From assembly GCF_010586825.1 (NCBI RefSeq), contig NZ_JAAAGB010000006.1, positions 285,125 through 349,124 of the forward strand: a DNA stretch of 64,000 bases, read 5' to 3'. Origin of the DNA: Draconibacterium mangrovi. GTDB lineage: Bacteria > Bacteroidota > Bacteroidia > Bacteroidales > Prolixibacteraceae. Positions 1 to 8,200 of this stretch are shown here, one piece after another; the stretch's first letter is position 1; every line of letters starts with the position of its first letter. The notes below the pieces were generated by a model. It saw only the letters and a program-made list of their open reading frames with translations. It had not been told where the DNA came from and searched no databases. The translations under genes were made by a program, and so were the position numbers.

Positions 1-140
1 GATTTGTTCCGGGCATCCAGACTTTTTGTCTCCAGCTCGTACGAAAAGTTCTTAATCCGAAGTGTTTTGGCAATTTGGCCTTGCAGCAATTCGGGGCTGT
101 AGTTGGTGGGTAATTTAAATGAAACTGATTTTGTTCCCAT
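1..140 (-). CDS. NAD(P)/FAD-dependent oxidoreductase, N-terminal fragment
   Basis: Reading the minus strand from an ATG at 140 gives 46 open codons that run off the left edge of the window (begins MGTKSVSFKLPTNYSPELL, later NFSYELETKSLDARNK). That opening, with the SLDARNK block, resembles the N-terminal appendage of the uncharacterised FAD-dependent dehydrogenases found in many Bacteroidota, which precedes their Rossmann FAD-binding domain. Only the appendage is visible, so no cofactor motif can be checked. It is divergent from the efflux operon that starts at 1078. The call rests on resemblance of a short stretch and is moderate at best. Confidence 0.5.
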   Translation of the reverse strand, partial: MGTKSVSFKLPTNYSPELLQGQIAKTLRIKNFSYELETKSLDARNK

Positions 141-321
141 GTACTGAAATATTAGAAGCCAAAAATACGGAAAGATTGGAATCGTAAGAAATTTCTAGTG
201 AAGCAAGGTAAATAAAATCTGCAGATCCAAATGGGGCTATATTAAATTAGGCCAAATTAATGTGGGCAAAATGTTTTTTGAGTAGCTACAGATTGGTAAG
301 GAGTTTACTATTAACAAAGAG

Positions 322-738
322 TCTTTGCCTTATCAGGCCGATTTTACTCTTTGGCTTAGCCCAAAGAGTAAACAGAAAACCCAAGGCTGCGCCCGCTTCA
401 CTCGGAAAAGCTACGCGGCGCCAGCTAAAATTCCTGAAACTCGTCGTACCTCCTCAAACATCAGTAATTTTTCTACGCTGTCACCGCTTGTTTTCCGGCT
501 CACCGGCCAAGGCCGAAGCTTCGAACGCTTTCCCAATTATATTGATATTTGCAGAAGTGGAACGGCCTCTTTTGGTGTTTACCTGTAGTTGAAATAGAAC
601 CTTAATGAGAGCGGGAAGCTCCGAGTGATCGAGGAGATCACCCGCCCGAATTTAGGTTATATGAAAACGGAGGGTGAATATCAAAAGCAGCCTTGACTTT
701 TTTGTGTCGTTTTTGTGTCAAGACAAAAATGACAGCCT
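322..738. repeat. Long dispersed repeat, copy 1 of 2
   Basis: About 420 bp, starting near the text ctttgcctta, match 63468-63900 in the same orientation with substitutions and small indels. Shared landmarks include actctttggcttagcccaaa, ggctgcgcccgcttc, tcaccgcttgttttccg and atgagagcgggaagctccga. Open frames within it are likely chance. The rest of 141-1077 is AT-rich spacer in which I see no gene; the leader of the efflux operon lies in its last part. Confidence 0.85.
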
Positions 739-1077
739 CCGGCAGGAAATTCGTCAAAATGAGTGTTGTTTTTGTCCGTGAAATTTTGATCCGTTAGCTT
801 GAACAAATGATTTTAAGATCGCAGGTTTCTGAACACCATATCAAAAAAACAAAAATTCATTGTAACGTATCAAAAAGTTGTGCGTCACATAACTGAAAAA
901 ACAAGCAAGCTTTAAATGCTATAAAAACAAAAAACGTTCAAAAATATTTTTTTACATGCCCAAATAGGTCGTTCGTCGAAAAAAGACCTCGGGTAAGCCT
1001 TTTTTTCATCAACTTTAGTTCGAAAACAAAAATCAACGGCTTTTAATAGTCGGATAAACAGAAAACAAGTTCAAGCC

Positions 1078-1803
1078 ATGATTAGTCTAAACAATGTTCA
1101 CAAATCGTACATAACGGGTAGTAACTCGTTGCATGTATTAAAAGGAATCGACCTCGAAATCAAATCCGGAGAGTTCGTCTCCATTATGGGGTCATCGGGT
1201 TCCGGGAAATCAACTTTACTTAACATCCTTGGAATTTTGGATAACTACGATGAAGGATCGTATTATCTGAACGGATCGTTGGTAAAAGATATGTCGGAAA
1301 AGAAAGCCGCCAAACTCCGCAACGAGTTAGTAGGTTTTGTATTCCAGTCGTTTAACCTGATTTCTTTTAAAAACGCCCTTGAAAATGTGGCGCTTCCGCT
1401 GTATTATCAGGGAGTGAATCGGAAAAAGCGAAACAAAATTGCAGAAGAATACCTCGATAAAGTTGGTTTGCTGGATTGGGCGACGCACTTACCCAGCGAA
1501 ATGTCGGGCGGACAAAAACAACGTGTAGCGATTGCTCGTTCACTTATCTCTCAGCCAAAAATTATTTTTGCCGATGAGCCAACCGGTGCACTCGACACCA
1601 GCACATCGTACGAGGTAATGGATATTCTGAAAGAAATTAACGATGACGGAATTACAGTTATTCTGGTAACACACGAGCACGATATTGCTTCGATGACCCA
1701 GAAAATTGTCCGATTGAAAGATGGCCGGATCGATGAGATCATTAAAAATGGTGATTTGAAAAACTTTCAGCATCGTTACGCCAAAGAACTGGAAACAGCC
1801 TAG
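1078..1803 (+). CDS. MacB/LolD-type ABC transporter ATP-binding protein
   Basis: A 241-residue ATPase subunit of an ABC exporter. Walker A is GSSGSGKST (about residues 38-46), the signature is MSGGQKQRVAIARSL, and Walker B is IIFADEPTGALD followed by the switch histidine in VTHEHD. These are hallmarks of the MacB/LolD/FtsE subfamily, which powers mechanotransmission rather than classical transmembrane passage. It is first of five same-strand genes (ATPase, two permeases, adaptor, TolC-like), so it probably energises a tripartite envelope efflux or secretion system. The ATG at 1078 is followed directly by the conserved N-terminal strand. The substrate cannot be told from the sequence. Confidence 0.93.
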   Translation: MISLNNVHKSYITGSNSLHVLKGIDLEIKSGEFVSIMGSSGSGKSTLLNILGILDNYDEGSYYLNGSLVKDMSEKKAAKLRNELVGFVFQSFNLISFKNALENVALPLYYQGVNRKKRNKIAEEYLDKVGLLDWATHLPSEMSGGQKQRVAIARSLISQPKIIFADEPTGALDTSTSYEVMDILKEINDDGITVILVTHEHDIASMTQKIVRLKDGRIDEIIKNGDLKNFQHRYAKELETA

Positions 1804-1879
1804 AGAAGTCTGCAGTCGCAGTTTTCAGTCTCAGCAGGCACTTTTGCCTTTTTACTTTTCACTTTAAACTTAAGCTATC

Positions 1880-3142
1880 ATGTTCGATATTGATAAATGG
1901 CAGGAGATCTTTGCCACCATCAAAAAAAATAAAATGCGCACTTTCCTTACCGGATTTAGCGTTGCCTGGGGGATTTTTATGTTGATGATCCTTCTTGGGG
2001 CCGGTAATGGATTAAGCAATGGCGTGTCGGAAAACTTTATGCGCGATGCCGTTAACGCCATGTGGTTGTGGAGTGGCCGTACCAGTATACCTTACAAAGG
2101 CATGCAGGAAAACAGGGAAATCCGTTTTACCAATGCCGATTACGATATCCTGAAAGATTTGGAAGGAATTGAGCACACCTCGGGCCGTTATTATATTGGC
2201 GGAAACTTATTCTCTTACGGAAGCGAATACGGCGAATATTCTGCTATAACTTGTCATCCTGATTTAAAAGATGTTGAGTCGATTGAAATTGTAGAAGGTC
2301 GTTTTGTGAACCAGGTTGACATTGATCAGACCCGAAAATCGGTGGTGTTGGGGAAAGATATTTACGATGCACTTTTTGATGGTAAAGAGGCCGTTGGAGA
2401 GTATGTTCGTGTAAATAACATTCCGTTTAAAGTGGTTGGAATTTGTAAAGAAGGCGGTGGCACACGTCACCGAAATGCATACATACCGGTTACTACGGGG
2501 CAAAAAGTATTTAACGGATCAAACCGCCTGCATAATTTTGCATTAACCATTAACGCCGAAACAATAGAAGAAAGCCAGGCCATTGAAAACCGTGTTCGGG
2601 AGAGACTGGCGCGCAAACATAAGTTTGATGCATCTGATGAATCGGCCATGGGATCGTACAGTAAACTGGAAGATGTAATTCAAACCATGAAGATCTTCCA
2701 GGCGATCGATATTTTCATTTGGATTATTGGAATAGGAACCCTGATTGCCGGTGTGGTTGGCGTAAGCAACATCATGCTAATCGTAGTAAAAGAACGCACA
2801 AAAGAAATTGGCATCCGAAAAGCCATTGGTGCCAGTCCTGCTTCGGTAATTGGATTAATCCTTTTGGAAGCAGTAATGATCACAACAATTGCAGGATACA
2901 TCGGACTGGTGTTGGGAACCGGATTGATGGAAGGTTTGAATTTTATCGTAGAGAAACAATTTGAAGCTTCAGCGGCAACTAACGGCGGAAACGGAGAAAC
3001 CTTGTTCCGCAACCCGACCGTTGACCTGGGAATTGCCCTATCGGCAACATTATTACTGGTGATAGCCGGAGCCATTGCCGGGTATATTCCTGCAAAACGA
3101 GCTGCAAAAATCAAACCTATTGAAGCTTTACGCGACGAATAA
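1880..3142 (+). CDS. MacB-like ABC transporter permease 1
   Basis: A 420-residue permease of the MacB/FtsX type. The N-terminus (FDIDKWQEIFATIKKNKMRTFLTGFSVAWG) leads into TM1. A large extracytoplasmic MacB_PCD-like domain spans roughly residues 45-270. Three C-terminal membrane segments follow, with the conserved cytoplasmic loop ERTKEIGIRKAIGAS after the second and the ending PAKRAAKIKPIEALRDE. It is paralogous to the next gene (3170-4441), and the pair probably forms a heterodimer with the ATPase at 1078. The 76-bp gap to the ATPase gene contains no terminator. Confidence 0.92.
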   Translation: MFDIDKWQEIFATIKKNKMRTFLTGFSVAWGIFMLMILLGAGNGLSNGVSENFMRDAVNAMWLWSGRTSIPYKGMQENREIRFTNADYDILKDLEGIEHTSGRYYIGGNLFSYGSEYGEYSAITCHPDLKDVESIEIVEGRFVNQVDIDQTRKSVVLGKDIYDALFDGKEAVGEYVRVNNIPFKVVGICKEGGGTRHRNAYIPVTTGQKVFNGSNRLHNFALTINAETIEESQAIENRVRERLARKHKFDASDESAMGSYSKLEDVIQTMKIFQAIDIFIWIIGIGTLIAGVVGVSNIMLIVVKERTKEIGIRKAIGASPASVIGLILLEAVMITTIAGYIGLVLGTGLMEGLNFIVEKQFEASAATNGGNGETLFRNPTVDLGIALSATLLLVIAGAIAGYIPAKRAAKIKPIEALRDE

Positions 3143-3169
3143 CAGAAACGAAAACAAAAGCAGAAAACA

Positions 3170-4441
3170 ATGTTCGACTTAGACCTTTGGAAAGAAATAT
3201 TAAGCGCTTTAAAGAAAAACCGGATGCGCAGTTTTATGACCGCTTTCGGTGTGTTCTGGGGAATATTTATGCTGATAATTATGTCGGGAGCCGGTCGTGC
3301 CCTTGAAAATGGGGTGATGGACGGAATTAAAGCTTTCGCATCAAACTCGGCATTCTTCTGGACCGAGCGCACCAGCGTGCCATATAAAGGATTTCAACGG
3401 GGACGACGCTGGAACTACAAGAATACAGATATTGAATACATAAAAGCCAACATCAGCGATATAGAATACCTGTCGCCACGATTGTTCGGACCAAGCAGCG
3501 GAGGCGGAGATAATGTAATTCGCGGTAAAAAAACAGGCGCTTTTAATATTTATGGCGATTATCCCGAGTTTTTCAAAATCGATCCGTGGACACCGCTGCA
3601 GGGACGACTGATCAATACCATCGATATTCAACATTCGCGAAAAGTGGTAAACATTGGCGAACGTGTTGTGGAAGTCATGTTCGACAAGGACGAAGATCCG
3701 ATTGGACAATACCTGAAAATTAACGGTGTTTACTTCCAGGTGGTTGGTGTGGTAAAAGGCGAAACCCGCGTAAATATTGGTAATGGCCGGAAAAATGAAA
3801 CCATAATAATGCCGTTCACAACCATGCAAAAGACCTATAACATGGGCGACGATGTGCACTTTTTCTCGGTAACATCGCAACCCGGAGTGCCGGTGAGTAA
3901 AGTGGAAAGCCGCTTAAAAGAATTGATGAAAGAACGCCACAGTGTTGCACCCGACGATCAACAGGCAGTTGGGTCGTTTAACATCGAGGTGGAGTGGAAA
4001 AAATATATGGGACTTTTCACCGGAATTCAGATCCTAACCTGGATCGTGGGAATTGGAACTTTGCTGGCCGGTGTAATTGGCGTAAGCAATATTATGCTGG
4101 TAATTATTAAAGAACGCACGCAGGAAATTGGTATCCAGCGCGCCATTGGTGCCACTCCGGGGAAAGTGATTCTTCACATTGTTGCCGAAAGTGTTTTCCT
4201 AACCGTACTTGCCGGATACCTTGGTTTGGCACTGGGTGTCGGCCTGCTTGAGCTGCTGAATATGGCGTTGGAAATGAATGCCGGTAGCGGAGATGATATT
4301 TTCTTCCGCCGCCCTGAAATCAGTTTCCAAATGGCAGTTGGAGCGCTCTCAGTACTGGTGGTTTCCGGAATTTTTGCCGGATTAATTCCGGCGCGGCGGG
4401 CGGTAAGTATTAAACCGATTGATGCTTTGCGCGACGAGTAA
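3170..4441 (+). CDS. MacB-like ABC transporter permease 2
   Basis: A 423-residue paralogue of the preceding permease, 27 bp downstream. It keeps the same architecture: an opening LWKEILSALKKNRMRSFMTA into TM1, a large periplasmic domain, the loop ERTQEIGIQRAIGATPG, and the closing IPARRAVSIKPIDALRDE. Two similar but distinct permeases beside one ATPase suggest a heteromeric transporter. A palindromic repeat lies between this gene and the adaptor gene, but strand and function still favour one operon. Confidence 0.92.
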   Translation: MFDLDLWKEILSALKKNRMRSFMTAFGVFWGIFMLIIMSGAGRALENGVMDGIKAFASNSAFFWTERTSVPYKGFQRGRRWNYKNTDIEYIKANISDIEYLSPRLFGPSSGGGDNVIRGKKTGAFNIYGDYPEFFKIDPWTPLQGRLINTIDIQHSRKVVNIGERVVEVMFDKDEDPIGQYLKINGVYFQVVGVVKGETRVNIGNGRKNETIIMPFTTMQKTYNMGDDVHFFSVTSQPGVPVSKVESRLKELMKERHSVAPDDQQAVGSFNIEVEWKKYMGLFTGIQILTWIVGIGTLLAGVIGVSNIMLVIIKERTQEIGIQRAIGATPGKVILHIVAESVFLTVLAGYLGLALGVGLLELLNMALEMNAGSGDDIFFRRPEISFQMAVGALSVLVVSGIFAGLIPARRAVSIKPIDALRDE

Positions 4442-4463
4442 AATGCGGGATTGGGAGTTACAT

Positions 4464-4540
4464 TCACCCCCTATCTCCACTGCGTTCCGATTGTCCCCCT
4501 GCAGGGGGACAGGAGCGACGAAGAAGCGACAGGGGGTAAA
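4464..4540. repeat. Palindromic intergenic repeat inside the efflux operon
   Basis: It contains a perfect 20-bp palindrome (tgtccccctgcagggggaca, 4492-4511) flanked by outer arms accccct (about 4465) and agggggt (about 4531). It lies between the second permease and the adaptor gene, and transcript folding there could stabilise or attenuate the operon mRNA. There is no T-run straight after it, so a terminator is not the favoured reading. Confidence 0.6.
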
Positions 4541-4601
4541 AAAGTAGAGTGTTAAAAAGAAAAATAAAATTGAAACAAAAAACAATAAAAGCAAATTAGC
4601 C

Positions 4602-5732
4602 ATGAAGAAAGTATTTAAAATTTTAGGAGTTGTAGTATTGGTTGCAATATTTGGAGGAACGCTTTTCTTCCTGTACAACAAATCGAAAAAGAAAACCGAT
4701 TTTTTTGAAAACAAGAACCCGTTTTATAGCGAGGTAGTAATGAAAACGGTGGCTACCGGTTCGGTGGTACCACGTTTTGAAATTGAGATCGTTCCGCAGG
4801 TTTCAGGAATTATTGATGAATTGTTTGTTGAAGCCGGCGATAAAATTACAAAGGGGCAGGTGGTTGCACGTATCAAAATTATTCCTGATATGGTGACGCT
4901 AAACTCAGCAGAAACACGTGTGAACCGTGCAAAAATTGGTTTTGATGATGCCCAGATCGATTACGATCGTCAGCAGAAATTATTTGATAAAGAAGTGATC
5001 TCGTACGAAGAGTTTAAAGCTGCAAAAGTGGCCTACGACTCAGCAAAAGAAGAATTAACCGCTGCCGAAAATAATCTGGAATTAATTAAAAACGGTGTAA
5101 CAAAAAAGGCTGAAACGGCTACTAATACGCTTGTGCGCTCAACCATCGACGGTATGGTGCTGGATGTTCCGGTTGAAGAAGGTAACTCGGTAATTCAGGC
5201 AAATACCTTTAACGCAGGAACTACCATTGCGTCGGTTGCCGATATGAGCGATATGATATTTGAAGGAAATGTTGACGAAACAGAGGTGGGTAAAATCCGC
5301 GAAGGAATGCCAATTGAACTTGAAATTGGTGCTATCGACAAAGAAAAATTTGCTGCCGTTCTGGAATATATTTCGCCAAAAGGTGTGGAAGAAAACGGCG
5401 CTATTCAGTTTGAAATTAAAGCAAATGTGAAACTTAAGGAAGGCCAGTTTATCCGTGCCGGATACAGTGCAAACGCCAATATCGTTCTGGAGCGCAAAGA
5501 CAATGTGATGGTTATTCCCGAAGGTTTGCTTCAATTTGAAAACGACTCGTCGTTTGTTGAGGTGAATGTTGGTACGGCCGAAGAACCAAACTACGAAAAA
5601 CGTTGGGTACATACCGGCCTTTCTGACGGGATAAATATTGAAATTACCGAAGGATTGAATGTGGAGGATAAAGTTAAAGGCGAAAAGATTGATCCAAAGA
5701 AAGTTCAGGAAGCACAAGCCAATAATGGCTAA
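4602..5732 (+). CDS. HlyD/RND-type periplasmic adaptor (membrane fusion) protein
   Basis: A 376-residue adaptor with one N-terminal membrane anchor (about residues 5-25), a lipoyl-like half-motif (VPQVSGIIDELFVEAGDKI, then GQVVARI), a helical hairpin (about residues 100-165), a second lipoyl half around STIDGMVLDVPVEEGNSV, then beta-barrel and membrane-proximal domains. This is the AcrA/MacA fold, which bridges an inner-membrane pump and a TolC channel. It sits between the permeases and the TolC-like gene, which fits a MacAB-TolC-type system. The ATG at 4602 begins the basic stretch before the anchor. Confidence 0.9.
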   Translation: MKKVFKILGVVVLVAIFGGTLFFLYNKSKKKTDFFENKNPFYSEVVMKTVATGSVVPRFEIEIVPQVSGIIDELFVEAGDKITKGQVVARIKIIPDMVTLNSAETRVNRAKIGFDDAQIDYDRQQKLFDKEVISYEEFKAAKVAYDSAKEELTAAENNLELIKNGVTKKAETATNTLVRSTIDGMVLDVPVEEGNSVIQANTFNAGTTIASVADMSDMIFEGNVDETEVGKIREGMPIELEIGAIDKEKFAAVLEYISPKGVEENGAIQFEIKANVKLKEGQFIRAGYSANANIVLERKDNVMVIPEGLLQFENDSSFVEVNVGTAEEPNYEKRWVHTGLSDGINIEITEGLNVEDKVKGEKIDPKKVQEAQANNG

Positions 5733-5787
5733 CAGTAGGTAATTCACATTGCTTTATGTAAATTAGTGGCAAAACAAAAAACAATAC

Positions 5788-7128
5788 ATGATGAAGAATC
5801 TTTTAACCTTATTTTTGGGAATATTACTGTCGGCCGGAGCCTTTAACCTGCAGGCGCAAAACGAATGGGATTTACAGACCTGTTTCGATTACGCCATTCA
5901 AAACAACCTTCAGGTAAAACGACAGGAGATAAATACACGTTACAACGAAACGCTGGTTAAGCAGGCAAAAGATGATAAGCTGCCTAACCTGAATGGCCAG
6001 GTGAGCAACGATTTTAGTTTTGGCCGTTCGTTAACTTACGACAATACTTACGACAATATTAACTCGGCAAGTGTAGCCGGAGGGTTAAATACCAACATGA
6101 CACTGTTTAACGGAATGACGCTGAGCAACACCGTTAAAATGCGTGAGATCGATTTGCAGGCAACATTGGCCGATCTGCAAAAAACAAAAGACGATATTAT
6201 GCTGGCTATTGCAGCCGAGTACCTCGAAATTCTTTTTGCACAGGAGGTGCAACTGGTTGCCGAGGCTACCATTGAGGTAACCAAACAACAAATTAATCGC
6301 ACCCGTCAGCTTGTTGATGCAGGAAGTGAAGCACGTGGAGCTTTGCTTGAAATTGAAGCGCAGCTGGCTCGCGAAGAGCTGGATTTGGTAAATGCACAAA
6401 ACCGTGTTCAGTTGGCTTACCTGAATTTGTACCAGTTTTTGGAATTACCCATGGCCGAAAGTTTTAAGATTAAAGAGCCCGTATTGCCCGAAGTTCAGGC
6501 CAACCTTACCATGATAAACGCTTACGATGTGTTTCGCAACGCAATTAATGTACGCCCCGAAATAAAAGCGGCACAGTTGCGTGTTGAAAGTGCCATGAAA
6601 CAGTTGGAAATTGCCAAGGGATATCGTTATCCGAGTTTGAGTTTTGGCGCCAACTATTACAACCAGTACAACAACCAGTACAAAGACTTTGAAGGAAACC
6701 GCATTGATTTGGGCGAACAGCTGAAAAACAACAGCCGCTCGAGCCTGGGCTTAACGTTGAGTATCCCGATTTTCAATCGTTTCCAGGTGAAGAACAATAT
6801 TTCGAACTCAGAGTTTCAAATTGCCGATTACGAGTACCAGTTACAACAAAACCGCAATGTTTTGCGCAGAGACATTGAGCAGGTGTACACCAATGCGCTG
6901 GCTGCATTTAATCGTTACATTTCAACCGATAAAGCGGTGGCTTCAATGAAAGAAGCTTTCCGTTACACCGAAGAAAAATTTAACGTGGGAATGATCAACT
7001 CTGTGGAATACAACCAAAGTAAAACAAATCTGACCAATGCTCAGTCGGATCTGATACAAGCAAAATACGAATACATTTTCCGCACGAAAATACTTGATTT
7101 CTACAACGGTGTAGCAATCACCTTGTAG
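5788..7128 (+). CDS. TolC-family outer membrane efflux protein
   Basis: A 446-residue protein with a cleavable signal peptide (about residues 1-23, ending LQAQ), then the NEWDLQTCFDYAIQNNLQVK opening typical of outer membrane efflux proteins and two repeats of long helices with strand segments such as LGLTLSIPIFN. It should form the trimeric outer-membrane channel of the tripartite pump encoded upstream. It is last in the operon, 55 bp after the adaptor, and a strong terminator follows at 7157. It begins MMK; either Met could be used. Confidence 0.92.
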   Translation: MMKNLLTLFLGILLSAGAFNLQAQNEWDLQTCFDYAIQNNLQVKRQEINTRYNETLVKQAKDDKLPNLNGQVSNDFSFGRSLTYDNTYDNINSASVAGGLNTNMTLFNGMTLSNTVKMREIDLQATLADLQKTKDDIMLAIAAEYLEILFAQEVQLVAEATIEVTKQQINRTRQLVDAGSEARGALLEIEAQLAREELDLVNAQNRVQLAYLNLYQFLELPMAESFKIKEPVLPEVQANLTMINAYDVFRNAINVRPEIKAAQLRVESAMKQLEIAKGYRYPSLSFGANYYNQYNNQYKDFEGNRIDLGEQLKNNSRSSLGLTLSIPIFNRFQVKNNISNSEFQIADYEYQLQQNRNVLRRDIEQVYTNALAAFNRYISTDKAVASMKEAFRYTEEKFNVGMINSVEYNQSKTNLTNAQSDLIQAKYEYIFRTKILDFYNGVAITL

Positions 7129-7156
7129 CAGATCTTGCTTGAACATTGTTTTTTGT

Positions 7157-7185
7157 GCCTCCGGCTGAAAAGTCGGAGGCTTTTT
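7157..7185 (+). terminator. Rho-independent terminator of the efflux operon
   Basis: GCCTCCG pairs with CGGAGGC (7157-7163 and 7174-7180) around a 10-nt loop and is followed by TTTTT. It lies 29 bp after the tolC-like stop codon. Confidence 0.85.
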
Positions 7186-7672
7186 GTTCAGTGAGACTCA
7201 GATTACAGGAGAGAATCGAACTGTAATCTGATAGTCGAACTAATCCCGATAGCGGAGCGTATCGGGATGAATGATTTAATACTCCAATGCTTGCATCGTT
7301 TTTAACTAAATTCCATATTGATACCTCCTTAGTGTGCTGCGAGGTGGTTCATTTGATGGCTGAACCCCAATCCCTAACCACATAAGGCACATAGACCACA
7401 TTAGATTTTGCCTATTGCTGTTTGCCAATTGTCAATTCTTTCACCAGTTTTTTTCCCTTTTGCCTTGTATCCTGAACCACATCAGGCACATAGAATACAT
7501 TCGGTTTTGCTCTCTGTGGCACTCCGTGTCTTCTTTGTGTTATCTCTGTGGTTTATTTTTTTTCAAAGACACGAAGGTGACATTTGCCTACCGGCGTTTG
7601 CCATTTGCCTACTCCTTCTAAAATCTTCAATCGTTAATCATCATTCTATAATCATCTTTATTAAAGGGGGTA
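7186..7672. other. Gene-free spacer with hairpin and degenerate repeat tracts
   Basis: I see no gene here. A hairpin ATCCCGATA/TATCGGGAT lies at 7243-7268. The tract 7480-7600 (ctgtggcactccgtgtcttc, then ttcaaagacacgaagg) resembles the spacer just before the GxxExxY gene (22260-22382, ending caccaaaacacgaaggag), so this is repeated intergenic material. Open frames here lack start context and recognisable protein character. Confidence 0.5.
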
Positions 7673-8040
7673 CTTCCGAAGGTGTCGATCGACCTTCCGA
7701 AGCTATCCGTTGACCTTCCGAAGGTATCCTTTCTGCTTCCGAAGCTGAACGTCTGTGTTCCGAAGGTCGAGCTCCGGCTTCAAAAGTTAAAATTTGTGCT
7801 TCAGAAGGTATCGATCCGACTTCAAAAGTTAAAATTTGAGCTTCCGAAGGTGTCACTCCGGCTTCAGAAGCTCAAGTTCGGGCTTCCGAAGGTATCAATT
7901 TGAGTTCCGAAGCTATTGTTTGAGCTTCCGAAGGTATAATTAATACTTCCGAAGGTATCCTTTTAGCTTCAGAAGCTATAATTAATACCTCGGAACTTAA
8001 AGTCAGAGCCTGCGATCCTTAAGGGATGAGCTCCGAAAAT
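7673..8040. repeat. Degenerate tandem array, exact 21-bp period (array A)
   Basis: An 11-bp core close to CTTCCGAAGGT or CTTCCGAAGCT alternates with a variable 10-bp stretch. Core starts fall every 21 bp at 7673, 7694, 7715, 7736, 7757, 7778, 7799, 7820, 7841, 7862, 7883, 7904, 7925, 7946, 7967 and 7988, with a weaker unit near 8009 and a 1-bp slip near 8031. The core is nearly palindromic. Because 21 is a multiple of three, both strands stay open as heptad peptides; I treat those frames as a by-product. Confidence 0.9.
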
Positions 8041-8200
8041 CTAACTTCAGCTGAATTTTTGGATATTCCTGTTAATTTGTTTCTCGCAAAGAGTGTTAAA
8101 TAAACTTCTTCAAAGGATAGATTTGTCACTTTGTGGTTATTACAATTTAAATATCTTTACAGGCAATTTATTATACCTAAATCAATTAAAGCTGTTTCTT

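Noticed and set aside
260..592. Open frames of 110 and 87 codons in the left long repeat
   Set aside because: They lie in a non-coding repeat that recurs at 63468-63900 with frame-breaking indels; there is no conserved start or protein-like pattern.
2680..3372. 230-codon minus-strand frame opposite the MacB-like permeases
   Set aside because: It is fully antisense to two well-supported permease genes and has shadow composition.
7641..7903. Heptad-repeat peptides on both strands of array A
   Set aside because: A 21-bp DNA period keeps all matching frames open, so both strands give heptads automatically. There is no ribosome-binding site or downstream domain.
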